DNA of 64,000 bases from Bacillota bacterium (GTDB lineage: Bacteria; Bacillota; SHA-98; UBA4971): positions 124,001 through 188,000 of the forward strand of contig DUSX01000017.1 of NCBI GenBank assembly GCA_012842395.1, given 5' to 3'. Positions 26,696-36,600 of the stretch are shown in pieces. Each line of letters starts with the position of its first letter. Within the stretch, counting starts at the first letter, position 1. The translations under genes and the position numbers were made by a program. Under the pieces are notes generated by a model that saw nothing but the letters and a program-made list of their open reading frames with translations, made no database searches and was not told where the DNA came from.

Positions 26696-26883
26696 CCGTT
26701 CCGAGATCGTCGTTCCCGCGTTCGGCCTGTCAGAGGGCTGCTCGCTCTCACCATGACCGTGGGCTGCCGGCGCTTGAGCGCGGCGCACGTGGCGGCGCCG
26801 GCAGCCACCTCCCAAGCGGACCGTGACTATTCGGGCGCGTGATGGTACTTGCGACTTAGCCGCGCCGAAGGAGGGGGTGTGAA

Positions 26884-27879
26884 GTGGAAAGCGGCATTTA
26901 CCTGGGGACACTTGCGCGCTATCTTCTGACTTTCGTCGCGATGTGCCTGTTGTGCCTCGGGGTGTATGGTGCGCTCAGGCTCGCGCGCGCCCGCGAGGAG
27001 ACCGCCGCGGGATACGCACTCATAACCCCTTGGCTCGCGGGATTTCTCGTGTTCACGGCCGGACCCATCCTCGCGTCCCTGGGCTTGAGCTTCACGTCAT
27101 ACGACCTTTTCAACCCGCCCAAGTGGGTGGGCCTCGAGAATTACAGGTGGCTCTTTTCCGATATACTCGATTTTTGGCCTTCCGTGAAGCTCACGCTCGC
27201 GTACGCGTTCCTCAGCGTTCCCGTGGGGGTGGCGGGCTCCCTGCTCGTTGCGCTGCTCCTTTCCGCCGACATCCGTGGCATAGGCATCTTCCGCACCATC
27301 TATTACCTGCCCGCGGTCCTCCCGGAGGTCTCGGTGGCCTTGCTCTGGAGGTGGATCTTCAACAGCGAGGCGGGCCTGCTCAACGCGGTGCTCGGCCCCA
27401 TCTTTCGCCTGATCGGCCTGCAGAACCCTGATTGGTTCGGAGACCCGAGGTTCGTTCTCCCCGCGTTCGTAATCATGAGCGTGTGGGGCGTGTTCGGCAT
27501 AAACATGGTGGTCTTCCTCGCAGCGATCAAGAACGTCCCCAGGGTGTTCTATGAGGCCGCTGAGATCGATGGGGCAGGCTCGTTTGCAAAGTTCTGGAAC
27601 GTGACCTTCCCGCAGATCTCGCCAGTGGTGCTTCTGCAGATAATCATGGGCATAATCGGCGCACTGCAGATCTTTACCGTGGCCATGTTCGCACGACCGA
27701 CCTCCGCGGCCGGGCGGTTCATGAACCAGCTCGTGTATGAACGGGGCTTCCTTCAGCTGAGAATGGGTGAGGCTTCGGCCATAGCCTGGGTGCTCTTCGT
27801 TATCATTCTCGCCCTTACCCTGCTCGTCTTCCGCTCCTCAACGGCGTGGGTGTATTACGAAGCGGAGGTGCGAAAATGA
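26884..27879 (+). CDS. ABC sugar permease, MalF/UgpA type
   Basis: Inner-membrane permease. An extra N-terminal hydrophobic helix (residues 7-30) precedes the canonical six. The cytoplasmic EAA loop that contacts the ATPase reads YEAAEIDGAGSFAKFWNVTF. Other family marks are ITPWLAGFLVFTAGPILASL and YYLPAVLPEVSVALLWRWIF. GTG 26884 follows GGAGGGGG. The stop overlaps the next start (ATGA). About 190 bases without a recognised feature separate it from the binding-protein gene. Confidence 0.93.
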   Translation: MESGIYLGTLARYLLTFVAMCLLCLGVYGALRLARAREETAAGYALITPWLAGFLVFTAGPILASLGLSFTSYDLFNPPKWVGLENYRWLFSDILDFWPSVKLTLAYAFLSVPVGVAGSLLVALLLSADIRGIGIFRTIYYLPAVLPEVSVALLWRWIFNSEAGLLNAVLGPIFRLIGLQNPDWFGDPRFVLPAFVIMSVWGVFGINMVVFLAAIKNVPRVFYEAAEIDGAGSFAKFWNVTFPQISPVVLLQIIMGIIGALQIFTVAMFARPTSAAGRFMNQLVYERGFLQLRMGEASAIAWVLFVIILALTLLVFRSSTAWVYYEAEVRK

Positions 27880-28769
27880 CCGCAAGGCTCGAAACCACAC
27901 TGGTCGTTGCACAGCGGGCAAGGCGTGTGCGGCGCGCGAAAGCGGTGGCATCAAGGACGGCCGCGTACGTCGTGGTCATCGCCGGGGCCGTTGTGCTCCT
28001 GGTGCCGTTCTTCTGGATGGTCTCGAGCTCTCTCAAGGAGCTCCAGGACGTCTTCGCTTACCCGCCGGTGTGGCTGCCCATCCCTCCGCAATGGCACAAC
28101 TACCTGGATGCCTGGAGAGCGGTGCCCTTCGGCCGGTACCTGGCGAACACGGTCTTTGTGACGGTTCTCGGGATGTTCGCGGAGATCACGAGCTGCACAC
28201 TTGTGGCGTACGGGTTCGCGCGCTACTCCTTCCCTGGCCGGAACGCACTGTTCTTCATACTGCTTTCCACGATGATGTTGCCATACCATGTGACCCTCAT
28301 CCCGACATACATGATCTGGCGGAACCTCAAGCTCCTGGATACTTTCGACCCTCTGGTGCTGCCAGCGTGGACAGCGTGGGGGCCATTTTACGTGTTCCTC
28401 CTGCGCCAGTTCTTCATGGGAGTGCCGCGGGATCTCGAAGAGGCCGCGAAGATCGACGGCGCCAATGTGCTGCAGACCTTCGCCCATGTTATGCTCCCGC
28501 AGATCAAGCCGGCCCTCCTGGCAGTGGCCGTGTTCGCCTTCCGAGGGTACTGGAACAACTTCCTGGGGCCGCTGATTTACCTCAACAGCATGAGCAAGTA
28601 TACGCTTACACTCGGAATGTACCTGTTCATGGGCGGCGTGAATGAGGCGCCGCAGTGGCACTGGCTCATGGCCATGTCCACGGTGCTTGCCGTGCCGATG
28701 CTCGTCACGTTTTTCCTGGCCCAACGCTACTTCATCGAGGGCATATCCTTGACCGGTCTCAAGGGGTGA
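27876..28769 (+). CDS. ABC sugar permease, MalG/UgpE type
   Basis: Second permease of the importer, coupled to the first by a 4-base ATGA overlap. It shows the start of helix 1 (AAYVVVIAGAVVLLVPFFW), the SSSLKELQDVF periplasmic segment and the EAA loop LEEAAKIDGANVLQTFAHV. The length of 297 residues is typical. Transport is from outside to cytoplasm, energised by an ATPase not encoded here. Confidence 0.94.
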   Translation: MTARLETTLVVAQRARRVRRAKAVASRTAAYVVVIAGAVVLLVPFFWMVSSSLKELQDVFAYPPVWLPIPPQWHNYLDAWRAVPFGRYLANTVFVTVLGMFAEITSCTLVAYGFARYSFPGRNALFFILLSTMMLPYHVTLIPTYMIWRNLKLLDTFDPLVLPAWTAWGPFYVFLLRQFFMGVPRDLEEAAKIDGANVLQTFAHVMLPQIKPALLAVAVFAFRGYWNNFLGPLIYLNSMSKYTLTLGMYLFMGGVNEAPQWHWLMAMSTVLAVPMLVTFFLAQRYFIEGISLTGLKG

Positions 28770-28901
28770 GCCTCAAGGGATGCCGGCGTGCGCCAGCATT
28801 CGCATCGGCGTGAGAAAGATACGCACGCACACGCGTTCGCGCATCGCATGATGGGCGCGCTATCGACATGTCGACACACGGATAGATGCGGAGGTATGAC
28901 A

Positions 28902-30797
28902 ATGGACGATTTCATTTGCGGGGTGAACTACTGGCCGCGCGAGACCGGGGTCCACATGTGGAAGGAGTGGAATCCGGAGTCTATCGAAACCGAATTCGCG
29001 CAGATGGCAGCACTCTCCCTCAATTCCTGCAGGGTTTTCCTGCTATGGGAGGACTTTCAGCCCAACCCGGACACGATATCCGAGGACGCAATGACCAAGT
29101 TCGAGACACTGGTGCAGATCGCCCGCCGCCACGGCATCAGGCTGATTCCCACGTTTTTCACGGGCCACATGAGCGGCGAGAACTGGGACGTGCCGTGGCG
29201 GCGCGACCGCGATCCATACAGCGACCCCGGCATGTTGCGGGCCCAGGTGAGGCTCGTGGGTGAGTTCGCCAGGCGCTACCGCGACGAGCAGGCGATCCTC
29301 TTCTGGGACCTCGCCAACGAACCCGACGTCTTCTGTAAACCCCGCTCAGTGGACGCCGCGTGGTTGTGGACGTACGTTCTCTACCGGGAGATCAAAGCCC
29401 ACGACCCCGTCCACCCGGTGACTTTGGGAACTCACGCCTGGTCCATCTTCACTCCCGGGCCGTTCCGGCTCGGCGATGTGGCCGAGGCATGCGACTTTCT
29501 TTGCATGCACCCGTACCCTTCGTACACACCTCTGTGCCCCGAGCCTCTCGACAGCCTGCGCAGCAGTTACTTCACGTCGTTCGCTTGCAAGCTCACCGAG
29601 GGTCTCGGAGGGAAAAGGGTTCTTTTGGAGGAATTCGGCTCATCCACGCAGATGGCCTCCGAAGATGTCGAAGGCAGATTCTTTTCGGCTGCCCTTTACA
29701 GCGCGCTCGCGAATGGTGTGACAGGCGCCCTCGCGTGGTGCTTCGGCGACTTCAAACGGCAGGACCGCCTTCCGTACGACTCCACCCCTTACGAAGTGGG
29801 GTTCGGAATAACCGCCGCGGACGGACGAGTGAAACCGAAGGGCGAGGCGCTTGCGTCCTTCGCCCGCGTCACGAGGGCCGCACGCATCGCGGAGCTGTCT
29901 CCGGCGCCGGCCCGCGCGGCCATACTCGTGCCCAAACGGTACTACGACAACCCGGACGAAGAAAACGGGCCTCTCCGAAATGCGGCTGCCTTGTTCGCGT
30001 CGTTCATCCTGGCCAAGCGCGCCGGGATGGACGTGGCTTTCGTGACCCCAGAGCAGCTGGGTGATGCCGCCCACGGGTACCGGGCTCTCTTCGTGCCGTG
30101 CGCCACGCGCCGCGGCACGCTGAATGTGACGGACTTCGCGGCGCTCAAAGCGTTCGTTGAAGCGGGCGGAACGTTGTACTGCTCATACGACGGCCTAGCC
30201 GTGGACGGCCTCGGGGAGCTCTTTCGTGTGGGAGTGGTCTCTTCGAGCGTGCCGCAGGGCGACACCTGGTCGCTGAGCTTGCCGGGTAGCGGCCCCGTGC
30301 TCTCAGGCCCGCTGCCGAAGCCGGTTCCCCCCATCCTGGCGAGGAAGCACCTGGCCGTCTCCGGGTGTTCCGAAGACGCGAACGGGTCCGGCCGGGGGAT
30401 AGTCGTAAGCGAATATGGACAGGGCCACGCCGTGCTCGTAACGATGCCCTTTGAGCTTTACCTTGCCACGACCCCGTACGCGTTCGAGGACGAGTCTCAG
30501 CCCTACCATGCGGTCTACTCGCTCGTGGGTAAGCTCGCCGGCCTCCCCGACGGCGCACACGTGTGCGATCGCGGCCCCGATGTGGAGGTCAAAGAGTTCG
30601 TGTCGGCCGAGAGAAGGGCGATAGTGGCCGTAAACCACGGGCGGCAACAACAAGCGGTCCGCATCCGCGTCTCTGCAGAAAACGCCCGGCGACGACCTGC
30701 CTGGTCTTGGCGCCAGGAGCGTCCCATCTCTGCGGCCGGCGGCGCACTCGAGCTTGCCCTCGGTCCATCCGAGGGGGACATCGTGGAGCTGCCGTGA
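28902..30797 (+). CDS. Clan-A glycoside hydrolase (GH5/GH42-like)
   Basis: Retaining (beta/alpha)8-barrel glycosidase. The acid/base Glu is in FWDLANEPDVF and the nucleophile Glu in VLLEEFGSST, the strand-4/strand-7 pattern of clan GH-A. The N-terminal DFICGVNYWPRETG and LSLNSCRVFLLWEDFQPNP fit GH5-like mannanases or GH42-like galactosidases. After the barrel (about residue 370), a second domain resembles the GH42 trimerisation domain, and a small beta domain ends the protein. ATG 28902 is chosen (GGAGG 7 bases upstream). No signal peptide, so it acts on imported oligosaccharides. Confidence 0.8.
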   Translation: MDDFICGVNYWPRETGVHMWKEWNPESIETEFAQMAALSLNSCRVFLLWEDFQPNPDTISEDAMTKFETLVQIARRHGIRLIPTFFTGHMSGENWDVPWRRDRDPYSDPGMLRAQVRLVGEFARRYRDEQAILFWDLANEPDVFCKPRSVDAAWLWTYVLYREIKAHDPVHPVTLGTHAWSIFTPGPFRLGDVAEACDFLCMHPYPSYTPLCPEPLDSLRSSYFTSFACKLTEGLGGKRVLLEEFGSSTQMASEDVEGRFFSAALYSALANGVTGALAWCFGDFKRQDRLPYDSTPYEVGFGITAADGRVKPKGEALASFARVTRAARIAELSPAPARAAILVPKRYYDNPDEENGPLRNAAALFASFILAKRAGMDVAFVTPEQLGDAAHGYRALFVPCATRRGTLNVTDFAALKAFVEAGGTLYCSYDGLAVDGLGELFRVGVVSSSVPQGDTWSLSLPGSGPVLSGPLPKPVPPILARKHLAVSGCSEDANGSGRGIVVSEYGQGHAVLVTMPFELYLATTPYAFEDESQPYHAVYSLVGKLAGLPDGAHVCDRGPDVEVKEFVSAERRAIVAVNHGRQQQAVRIRVSAENARRRPAWSWRQERPISAAGGALELALGPSEGDIVELP

Positions 30798-30819
30798 CCC
30801 GCGTCACATGCTGGTTTGC

Positions 30820-31857
30820 TCAGCGCCAGACCACGTGCGGGCCGATGTCGCGGATCGTGCGGGCTCCCGTCAGGATCATGGCGATGCGCAGGTCATCGCG
30901 AATGGCCGCAAGCGTGCGGGCCACGCCCGTCCGTCCAGCCCCGAAGGCACCGATGGCGAGCGGTCGGCCCACCAGGACCGCGTCAGCGCCCAGGGCCAGG
31001 TACTTCAGGACATCCACGCCCGTGCGTACCGCACCGTCCGCCAAGATCGTGATCTTGCCTTTGACCGCGCGGGCGATCGCGGGGAGCACCTCGGCCACTC
31101 CAGGCGTGTGGTCGAGAGCACGCCCGCCGTGGTTCGACGCGACGATCGCCGCTGCCCCGCACTCCAACGCCATCTCGGCCTCATCGGGTGTCATTATCCC
31201 TTTGAGAATGAGCGGCAGCGATGTGGACCGCACGAGCTCCCGAATGTCCTCCGGCGACTTGGGCCCCACGGGCGCGCCGAGAAGCCGCATATTCACCAAG
31301 CCGGCCGCGTCGACGTCGATTCCGACGGCCGGTGCTCCAGCAGCCTCTGCGGCCTTGAACTTGCGAATGATGTCGGTGTTCGGGCCAGGTTTTACTATGG
31401 GAATGCCACGCCCGCCCGCTTCGCGAATAGCCGTGATCCCTGATGCAAACACCTCGGGATGACCACCATCTCCGGTCATCGCAAGGGTGCCCGCATCGAG
31501 GCAGCCGAACACCATCGCCCCGGCAAAGTCCGCCTCGCTCATGAGCCCGCGGAAGTTGATCTTCACGCCGGCCACGGGCGCGCCCAGAACCGGCATTTCG
31601 ATGGCAAGCCCGAACAGCGTGGTTCGGAGATCAGGCTCCGCTGCGTCGTGCAGGACCCGCATGTTGATCTTAACGTCGGCAAGGGCTCTTGCGTTTCGGA
31701 TGAAGCCGGCACCCGTGCCGATCCCGCCCATGCCCGGGACCTCACCTGCGCACACCGTCCCGTCGCACACTCGGCACACCCGGCAGATCCCTTGCATGCT
31801 CTCCTTCGCGCGCCTGCGTATCTCCGGAAGCTCGGGAACCTGGTCCGTCTGGCCCAT
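30820..31857 (-). CDS. FMN-dependent alpha-hydroxy-acid oxidoreductase with N-terminal cysteine cluster
   Basis: TIM-barrel flavoprotein of the lactate/glycolate oxidase family, oxidising a 2-hydroxy acid. The FMN and substrate signature is VASNHGGRALDHTPG (catalytic His, Arg), preceded by LPLILKGIMTPDEAEMALE and followed by ILADGAVRTGVDVLKYLALG and GADAVLVGRPL. The N-terminus has C-x2-C-x2-C-x4-C (CRVCRVCDGTVC), which the classical enzymes lack and which could bind iron-sulfur or zinc. ATG 31857 follows GGGAGGG. It converges on the glycosidase gene with a 22-base gap. The substrate is unknown. Confidence 0.82.
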   Translation of the reverse strand: MGQTDQVPELPEIRRRAKESMQGICRVCRVCDGTVCAGEVPGMGGIGTGAGFIRNARALADVKINMRVLHDAAEPDLRTTLFGLAIEMPVLGAPVAGVKINFRGLMSEADFAGAMVFGCLDAGTLAMTGDGGHPEVFASGITAIREAGGRGIPIVKPGPNTDIIRKFKAAEAAGAPAVGIDVDAAGLVNMRLLGAPVGPKSPEDIRELVRSTSLPLILKGIMTPDEAEMALECGAAAIVASNHGGRALDHTPGVAEVLPAIARAVKGKITILADGAVRTGVDVLKYLALGADAVLVGRPLAIGAFGAGRTGVARTLAAIRDDLRIAMILTGARTIRDIGPHVVWR

Positions 31858-31982
31858 GTCACGACCCTCCCCCTCGTTCTCGCCCTTGCGCGGACGCAAG
31901 AACGTGCTCTACCAGTGGTTCTGCATAATGCCGCGCGTCCCTGCCAAACCGGGCAGCCCTGAGCCCAGGCCTGTGGGGCCAG

Positions 31983-32459
31983 TCATTCGCGGTCCCATCC
32001 CTTGCCATGACGGCCCCAGGGCATGTTTCCGAATCCGTGGCCGTTCTGGTCGGTCCGGTGCACCTCGCCAGCTCCACACCTAGGACACGTGATCTCCACT
32101 CCGCGTTGCCCGGTTCCGAAGGGCACCTCAAACTCGTGACCGCACGCCCGGCATCGGAACTCACGTTTCGCGACTCGGTAGTTGCCGCCCTCCACACGTA
32201 TAGCCGCGCCTTCGACGAGGGCCCTGGCGATCTTCTCCCTGGCGGACACAAGCACCCTTTGGAATGTCGGTCGAGAGACCTGCATCCTTTCGGCGCACTC
32301 CTCCTGTTCAAGCCCCTCGAGATCTTTCAGGCGGACGGCCTCCAATTCCTCCACGGAGAGCACTTCCTCCCGCAGATCGCGCATGGGAACCCCTGCAGGC
32401 TTGAACACGGTTACCTGCGGCAAGAACTCCACTCGCCTGCACTTGGGCGGCCGTGGCAT
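31983..32459 (-). CDS. DUF134 family HTH/zinc-ribbon protein
   Basis: Predicted DNA-binding protein of the DUF134 family. It starts [14 protein letters not shown], then [20 protein letters not shown] and a sigma-like helix-turn-helix ([18 protein letters not shown]). The usual C-terminus is extended by a four-cysteine zinc ribbon ([10 protein letters not shown] ... [11 protein letters not shown]). ATG 32459 is chosen; GGGAG lies upstream with long spacing. DUF134 genes often neighbour NifX/NifB-type iron-molybdenum-cofactor-like proteins, but none is here. Targets are unknown. Confidence 0.88.
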   Translation of the reverse strand: MPRPPKCRRVEFLPQVTVFKPAGVPMRDLREEVLSVEELEAVRLKDLEGLEQEECAERMQVSRPTFQRVLVSAREKIARALVEGAAIRVEGGNYRVAKREFRCRACGHEFEVPFGTGQRGVEITCPRCGAGEVHRTDQNGHGFGNMPWGRHGKGWDRE

Positions 32460-32551
32460 CCTATCAACTCCCATCCGGTAGCGATGTGGCATCAGCTGTC
32501 TCTCGAGGCAATCGACCGAGCCCCGGAAGCAAACACTGCGCAGTTAACAAT

Positions 32552-32557
32552 ATTATA
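32552..32557 (-). promoter_or_regulatory. Putative -10 for the DUF134 gene
   Basis: TATAAT on the minus strand, 93 bases upstream of the DUF134 start and overlapping the SWIM gene stop. No clear -35 was found. Confidence 0.35.
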
Positions 32558-33584
32558 CACCGCGAGCCGGTTCACCTGTATCACCGCCGGCGTCCGCATT
32601 GCCATCCCCGCCAGCTCTCTCACCGCAGCCGGTCATGCCGGTGCCGTTCCCGCCGCCATCGTAAGCAAGGCTCAGGGCTTCCCGGCTCACCGTCTTGTAG
32701 TAGTCCGCCAGCACCACCGCGAACCTCCCTTCGTCGAAGTCGCGGCTGCTGCGCCAGGGTCGAGGCACGCCGAGGCGTTTCGCGATCGCCCCTGGCACCA
32801 CCGGAGGACTCACCGATACTGGCAAAGCCTCGACCTTGCGCACATCGCCCGCCCAGAAAGCCTCGGTGGAAGCGAAGACCGCCTCCAGAACAGCTTGGCC
32901 GTCGTCACGGGCACCATTCCCGGCGCCACTCCAAGTGCCTGTGCAGCCACCGCCAACCCCTTCAGCCCCTTGGCGGCTGGCTGCACAGTCGTGTTTTGCC
33001 GGAGCGGCAGCGCGTCTCGGGGAAGGCCTCCTGTCCACCCCAGGGCACTCGGCCTGCATACGTTTGGCTCTCAACGCGGCCATCAACCCATCGCGGCTCC
33101 GCCCACGGAGCAGGAAGAGCAAGAACGGGTCGCGGTCGAACTCCTGCCCGAGCACATAGTACACGGCCGCCACGTGCTTGCAGGGGTTCGCCCAGTCCGG
33201 ACACGAGCAGGTCGTCACGATATCCCGCCCGGACGAAGGGAACAGCGAGACCCGGTTCCGGGTAAAAACCTCCTCGATGTTTTCCGGCATCTCGCCTGCC
33301 AAGAGGCGTGCTGCAAAAACCGCCTGTTCCGCCATGGCTGACGTTACCTTCTCCCATTCTGCGTCGTCAAGGGGCTTCACCCTGATGGTCACCCTGTAGG
33401 GACGGGCCCTCGATCCCTGAACCTTCGCCCTGACCTCCCCGGGCGCGACCACCACCTCAAGCACGTTCCCGTAACGAGCGTATGACCTCCCTCTCTGCAG
33501 GCGGTTCGACCAGCCGAACGACTCCAGCACCGAGATCCACCGTCTCGCCCACCAGTTCTTTCCGAACTCACCGCTTCGTGCCAT
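32553..33584 (-). CDS. SWIM zinc-finger protein
   Basis: Partner protein commonly encoded beside bacterial SNF2 helicases. The SWIM motif C-x-C-x6-C-x-H (CSCPDWANPCKH) lies at about residue 125-136. The N-terminal GKNWWARRWISVLESFG with RLQRGRSYARYGNV is the usual start of these proteins. The C-terminal 150 residues are low-complexity and variable. It begins 22 bases after the SNF2 stop on the same strand, so the two are probably co-expressed. SWIM domains bind DNA or protein; the biological role of the pair is not established. Confidence 0.92.
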   Translation of the reverse strand: MARSGEFGKNWWARRWISVLESFGWSNRLQRGRSYARYGNVLEVVVAPGEVRAKVQGSRARPYRVTIRVKPLDDAEWEKVTSAMAEQAVFAARLLAGEMPENIEEVFTRNRVSLFPSSGRDIVTTCSCPDWANPCKHVAAVYYVLGQEFDRDPFLLFLLRGRSRDGLMAALRAKRMQAECPGVDRRPSPRRAAAPAKHDCAASRQGAEGVGGGCTGTWSGAGNGARDDGQAVLEAVFASTEAFWAGDVRKVEALPVSVSPPVVPGAIAKRLGVPRPWRSSRDFDEGRFAVVLADYYKTVSREALSLAYDGGGNGTGMTGCGERAGGDGNADAGGDTGEPARGV

Positions 33585-33606
33585 CGATCACCCGTCCTTT
33601 GTCAGG

Positions 33607-36600
33607 TCAGTCGTCGTCCGCTACAGCTTCAGTGCGCAGCAGGAGCAAATGGCGTAGCTCGTCCGTGGACATCTCGGTTATCCACTCCTCGCCCGTTCCG
33701 ATCACTTCGTCCGCCAGGTGCTTCTTGTCCTCGATCATTTCGTCGATGCGTTCCTCCAGCGTGCCCGCACAGATAAACTTGTACACCTGCACCTTCTGGG
33801 TCTGCCCGATGCGGAACGCCCTGTCGGTAGCCTGATTCTCCACCGCAGGGTTCCACCACCTGTCGAAATGGAATACGTAGTTTGCCCGCGTGAGATTGAG
33901 GCCAAGTCCTCCCGCCTTCAGGGACAGGACGAAGACCGGCGGGCCGTCAGGGTCATCCTGGAACCGCTGCACCATCTCGTCCCTGGCCCTCTGCGGCACC
34001 CCACCGTGGAGGAACGCCACCTCGCACCCAAGCCTGTTGCAGAGGTAATCACGGAGCATAGCGCCCATCTCGGCGAACTGCGAGAACACGAGCGCCCGGT
34101 TTCCTCCGGCCACCACCTCATCCAACATCTCCGCAAGCCTCGCAAGCTTTCCCGAACGCCCGTCCAGGCCGCTCCTGTCCCGCAGGAACTGAGCAGGGTG
34201 GTTGCATACCTGCTTTAGCTTGAGCAGGGTGGCGAGGATCGCGCCGCGCCGCTCGATGCCTGACGTCGTCTCGATGACCTGGAGCATGTCGCTTACGACG
34301 GCCTCGTAGAGCGTTGCCTGCTCCCTGGTGAGCGTACAGTAGACCTTTACCTCCTCCTTCTCCGGAAGGTCCTGGATGACCCGCGGATCCGTCTTTAGCC
34401 TGCGAAGGATGAACGGCCCCACGAGGCGGCGCAGCAGCTCGGCCCGGTCTCGATCCCGATAGCGCTCGATGGGGATAGCGAACCTCCTCCGGAACTCCGC
34501 CGCCGGGCCGAGGTATCCAGGATTGAGAAAGTCCATTATCGACCACAGCTCAGACAGGCGGTTCTCGATGGGAGTCCCAGTGAGGGCCACCCTGAACCCC
34601 GCCTTCAACCTGCGCACGCTCTGGCTCTGTCTTGTGTCGGAGTTCTTGATGTTCTGCGCCTCGTCCAGGACTATGCCATGCCATTCAACGCAGGCAAGAT
34701 GCTTCTCGTCACGGTGCACGAGAGAGTATGTGGTGATGACCACGTCACAGGCGCTCGCCTGAGCTGCGAATTCGTGGCCTGAAAGCCTGTCCGCGCCGTG
34801 ATGAACCATAACCTTCAGGGACGGGCCGAACCGCCCGATCTCCCGGCGCCAGTTGCCCACCACCGACGTCGGGCAAACAAGCAGCACCGGGCCGCTGAGG
34901 GCACCTTCCTCCTTCGCCCGGAGGACGAGCGCTATCACCTGGATGGTCTTGCCGAGCCCCATGTCATCGGCGAGGCACGCCCCGATCCCCCACTCTTTCA
35001 GGAAGGACAGCCATGAGTAGCCCCTCACCTGGTAGGGGCGCAACCTCCCCGCGAACCCGCAGGGCTGAGGGAGTTCCTGGATTCTCTCGCTGGCGGCCAG
35101 GCGCCCGATAAGGTCGCCCATCCAACCGTCCGCGTCCACGCGGACTACGGGCAGGCCAGGCCCATCCCCTGACCCCGCCTGGAGGGCTGCGGCGAGCGCC
35201 TCGCCAACGGTCAGCACCGCGGCCTTCCTCCGCCTGTCCCAGAACTTGATGGCAGCCTCGATGTCTTCGCGACGGATCTCGACCCACTCGCCCCTCACGC
35301 GCACGAGAGGAACCTTCAGGGCCACAAGGCGGCGGAATTCATCCTTATCCATGACCTGGTCGCCGAGGGCTATTTGCCAGTCGTATTCCACCAGGCTGTC
35401 CATGCCGAAATAGGATTTGCTGGGCGCACCCGCCCCGGGCGACGCGGACGCCGACGCCGGGGCCCGCACCTTGAGGTGGATACCGAGACGTGCGGCCTTG
35501 CGGCGATTGTGGTCCCACCAGGGTGGCACAAGGACGCCGAAGCCGCTCTCCTCGAGCAACGGAGCCACCTCGCGCAGGAACGAGTATGCCTCGGCCGTAC
35601 TAAGGTAGCAAGCTTCAGGCCGGGCTGCCTTGAGGCTGTCCTCTATCGCCGGGAACAAGCGCGAAGCACGCCCTAAGTCGGCGAGGAGCCTCTCCTGGGG
35701 GTTTTCGAACCGGCGGCCCAGGAACTCCAGCACCCGTCCCTTCTCGCGCCAAACTCTCGCAGCCGGAACCACGAGGCTCGGGTCGTCGATCGCCTGCAGC
35801 AGGTATTCAACGGCCCAGACATCGTCGTGGGCAACATCATAACCAGCACAAATCGAACGCTGGCCGGCGTAAGCAATCTCTGCTGACGATACCGAAGCAG
35901 GCGTCAACGCCGAGGGCACCGCTCCCGGAGCCCTCGCCACCGCAGACTCCCCTCCAGGTGGCAGAAGCCGGAAACACGTCCGAAATCCGCCGACTGTCCC
36001 GCTCCCACCGCTTTCGACCAGCCACTGCTCTATGTCAGCACACAGCTTCACAAGCTCAGCCGCCGGCCTGTCAACGAAAGGACGCCTTTCGCCAAGGGCA
36101 TACAGCCATGCCATTGACGGATGCCTGTACACGCCGGCTCTCATGGCAGCCTCCGCGATGCACAAGTCCCTGCTGCCGAGGAAACCTCTCATGCGGCGTC
36201 GCCGTTCCTCGGAGAGCCAGCGACGTGCGGCTTCGTCGATGGTCGAGTCCAGGAAACTCTGCAGGAGAGCATCACCGGAGGAAAGCATGCGCCCGGCGGT
36301 CGTAGTCGTAGTAGCCTCATCCACCCTTTCGTCCGCGGTTTGAGGCCGACCGTTCGACGCGGCAGGCTGCCGTGCCTGGACCAGGCGCTCGGGGGCCACG
36401 AACGCGCGACAGAGCCCGGGCATCGACTGGGCGAGCTCCCGCACGCGGACCGCGTCGGCGGGAAGGTCCAGCGCCGGGCGCCATCCTGCCCTCGCTCTTG
36501 CCCTTGCCGCGTCGGCGCAGGCGTCAACGACCTTGACAGCGGCACCAGTACTGGTCCCAGTCCGGCGGACCGTGGCTTCTCCTCGCGCTTTCGACCTGCC

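Noticed and set aside
25418-26911. 497-codon open frame on the minus strand
   Set aside because: Lies across the clear ABC binding-protein gene; arginine/histidine-rich with no recognisable domain.
32007-33341. 444-codon open frame on the plus strand
   Set aside because: Antisense to DUF134 and SWIM genes, which carry intact zinc motifs; a composition artefact.
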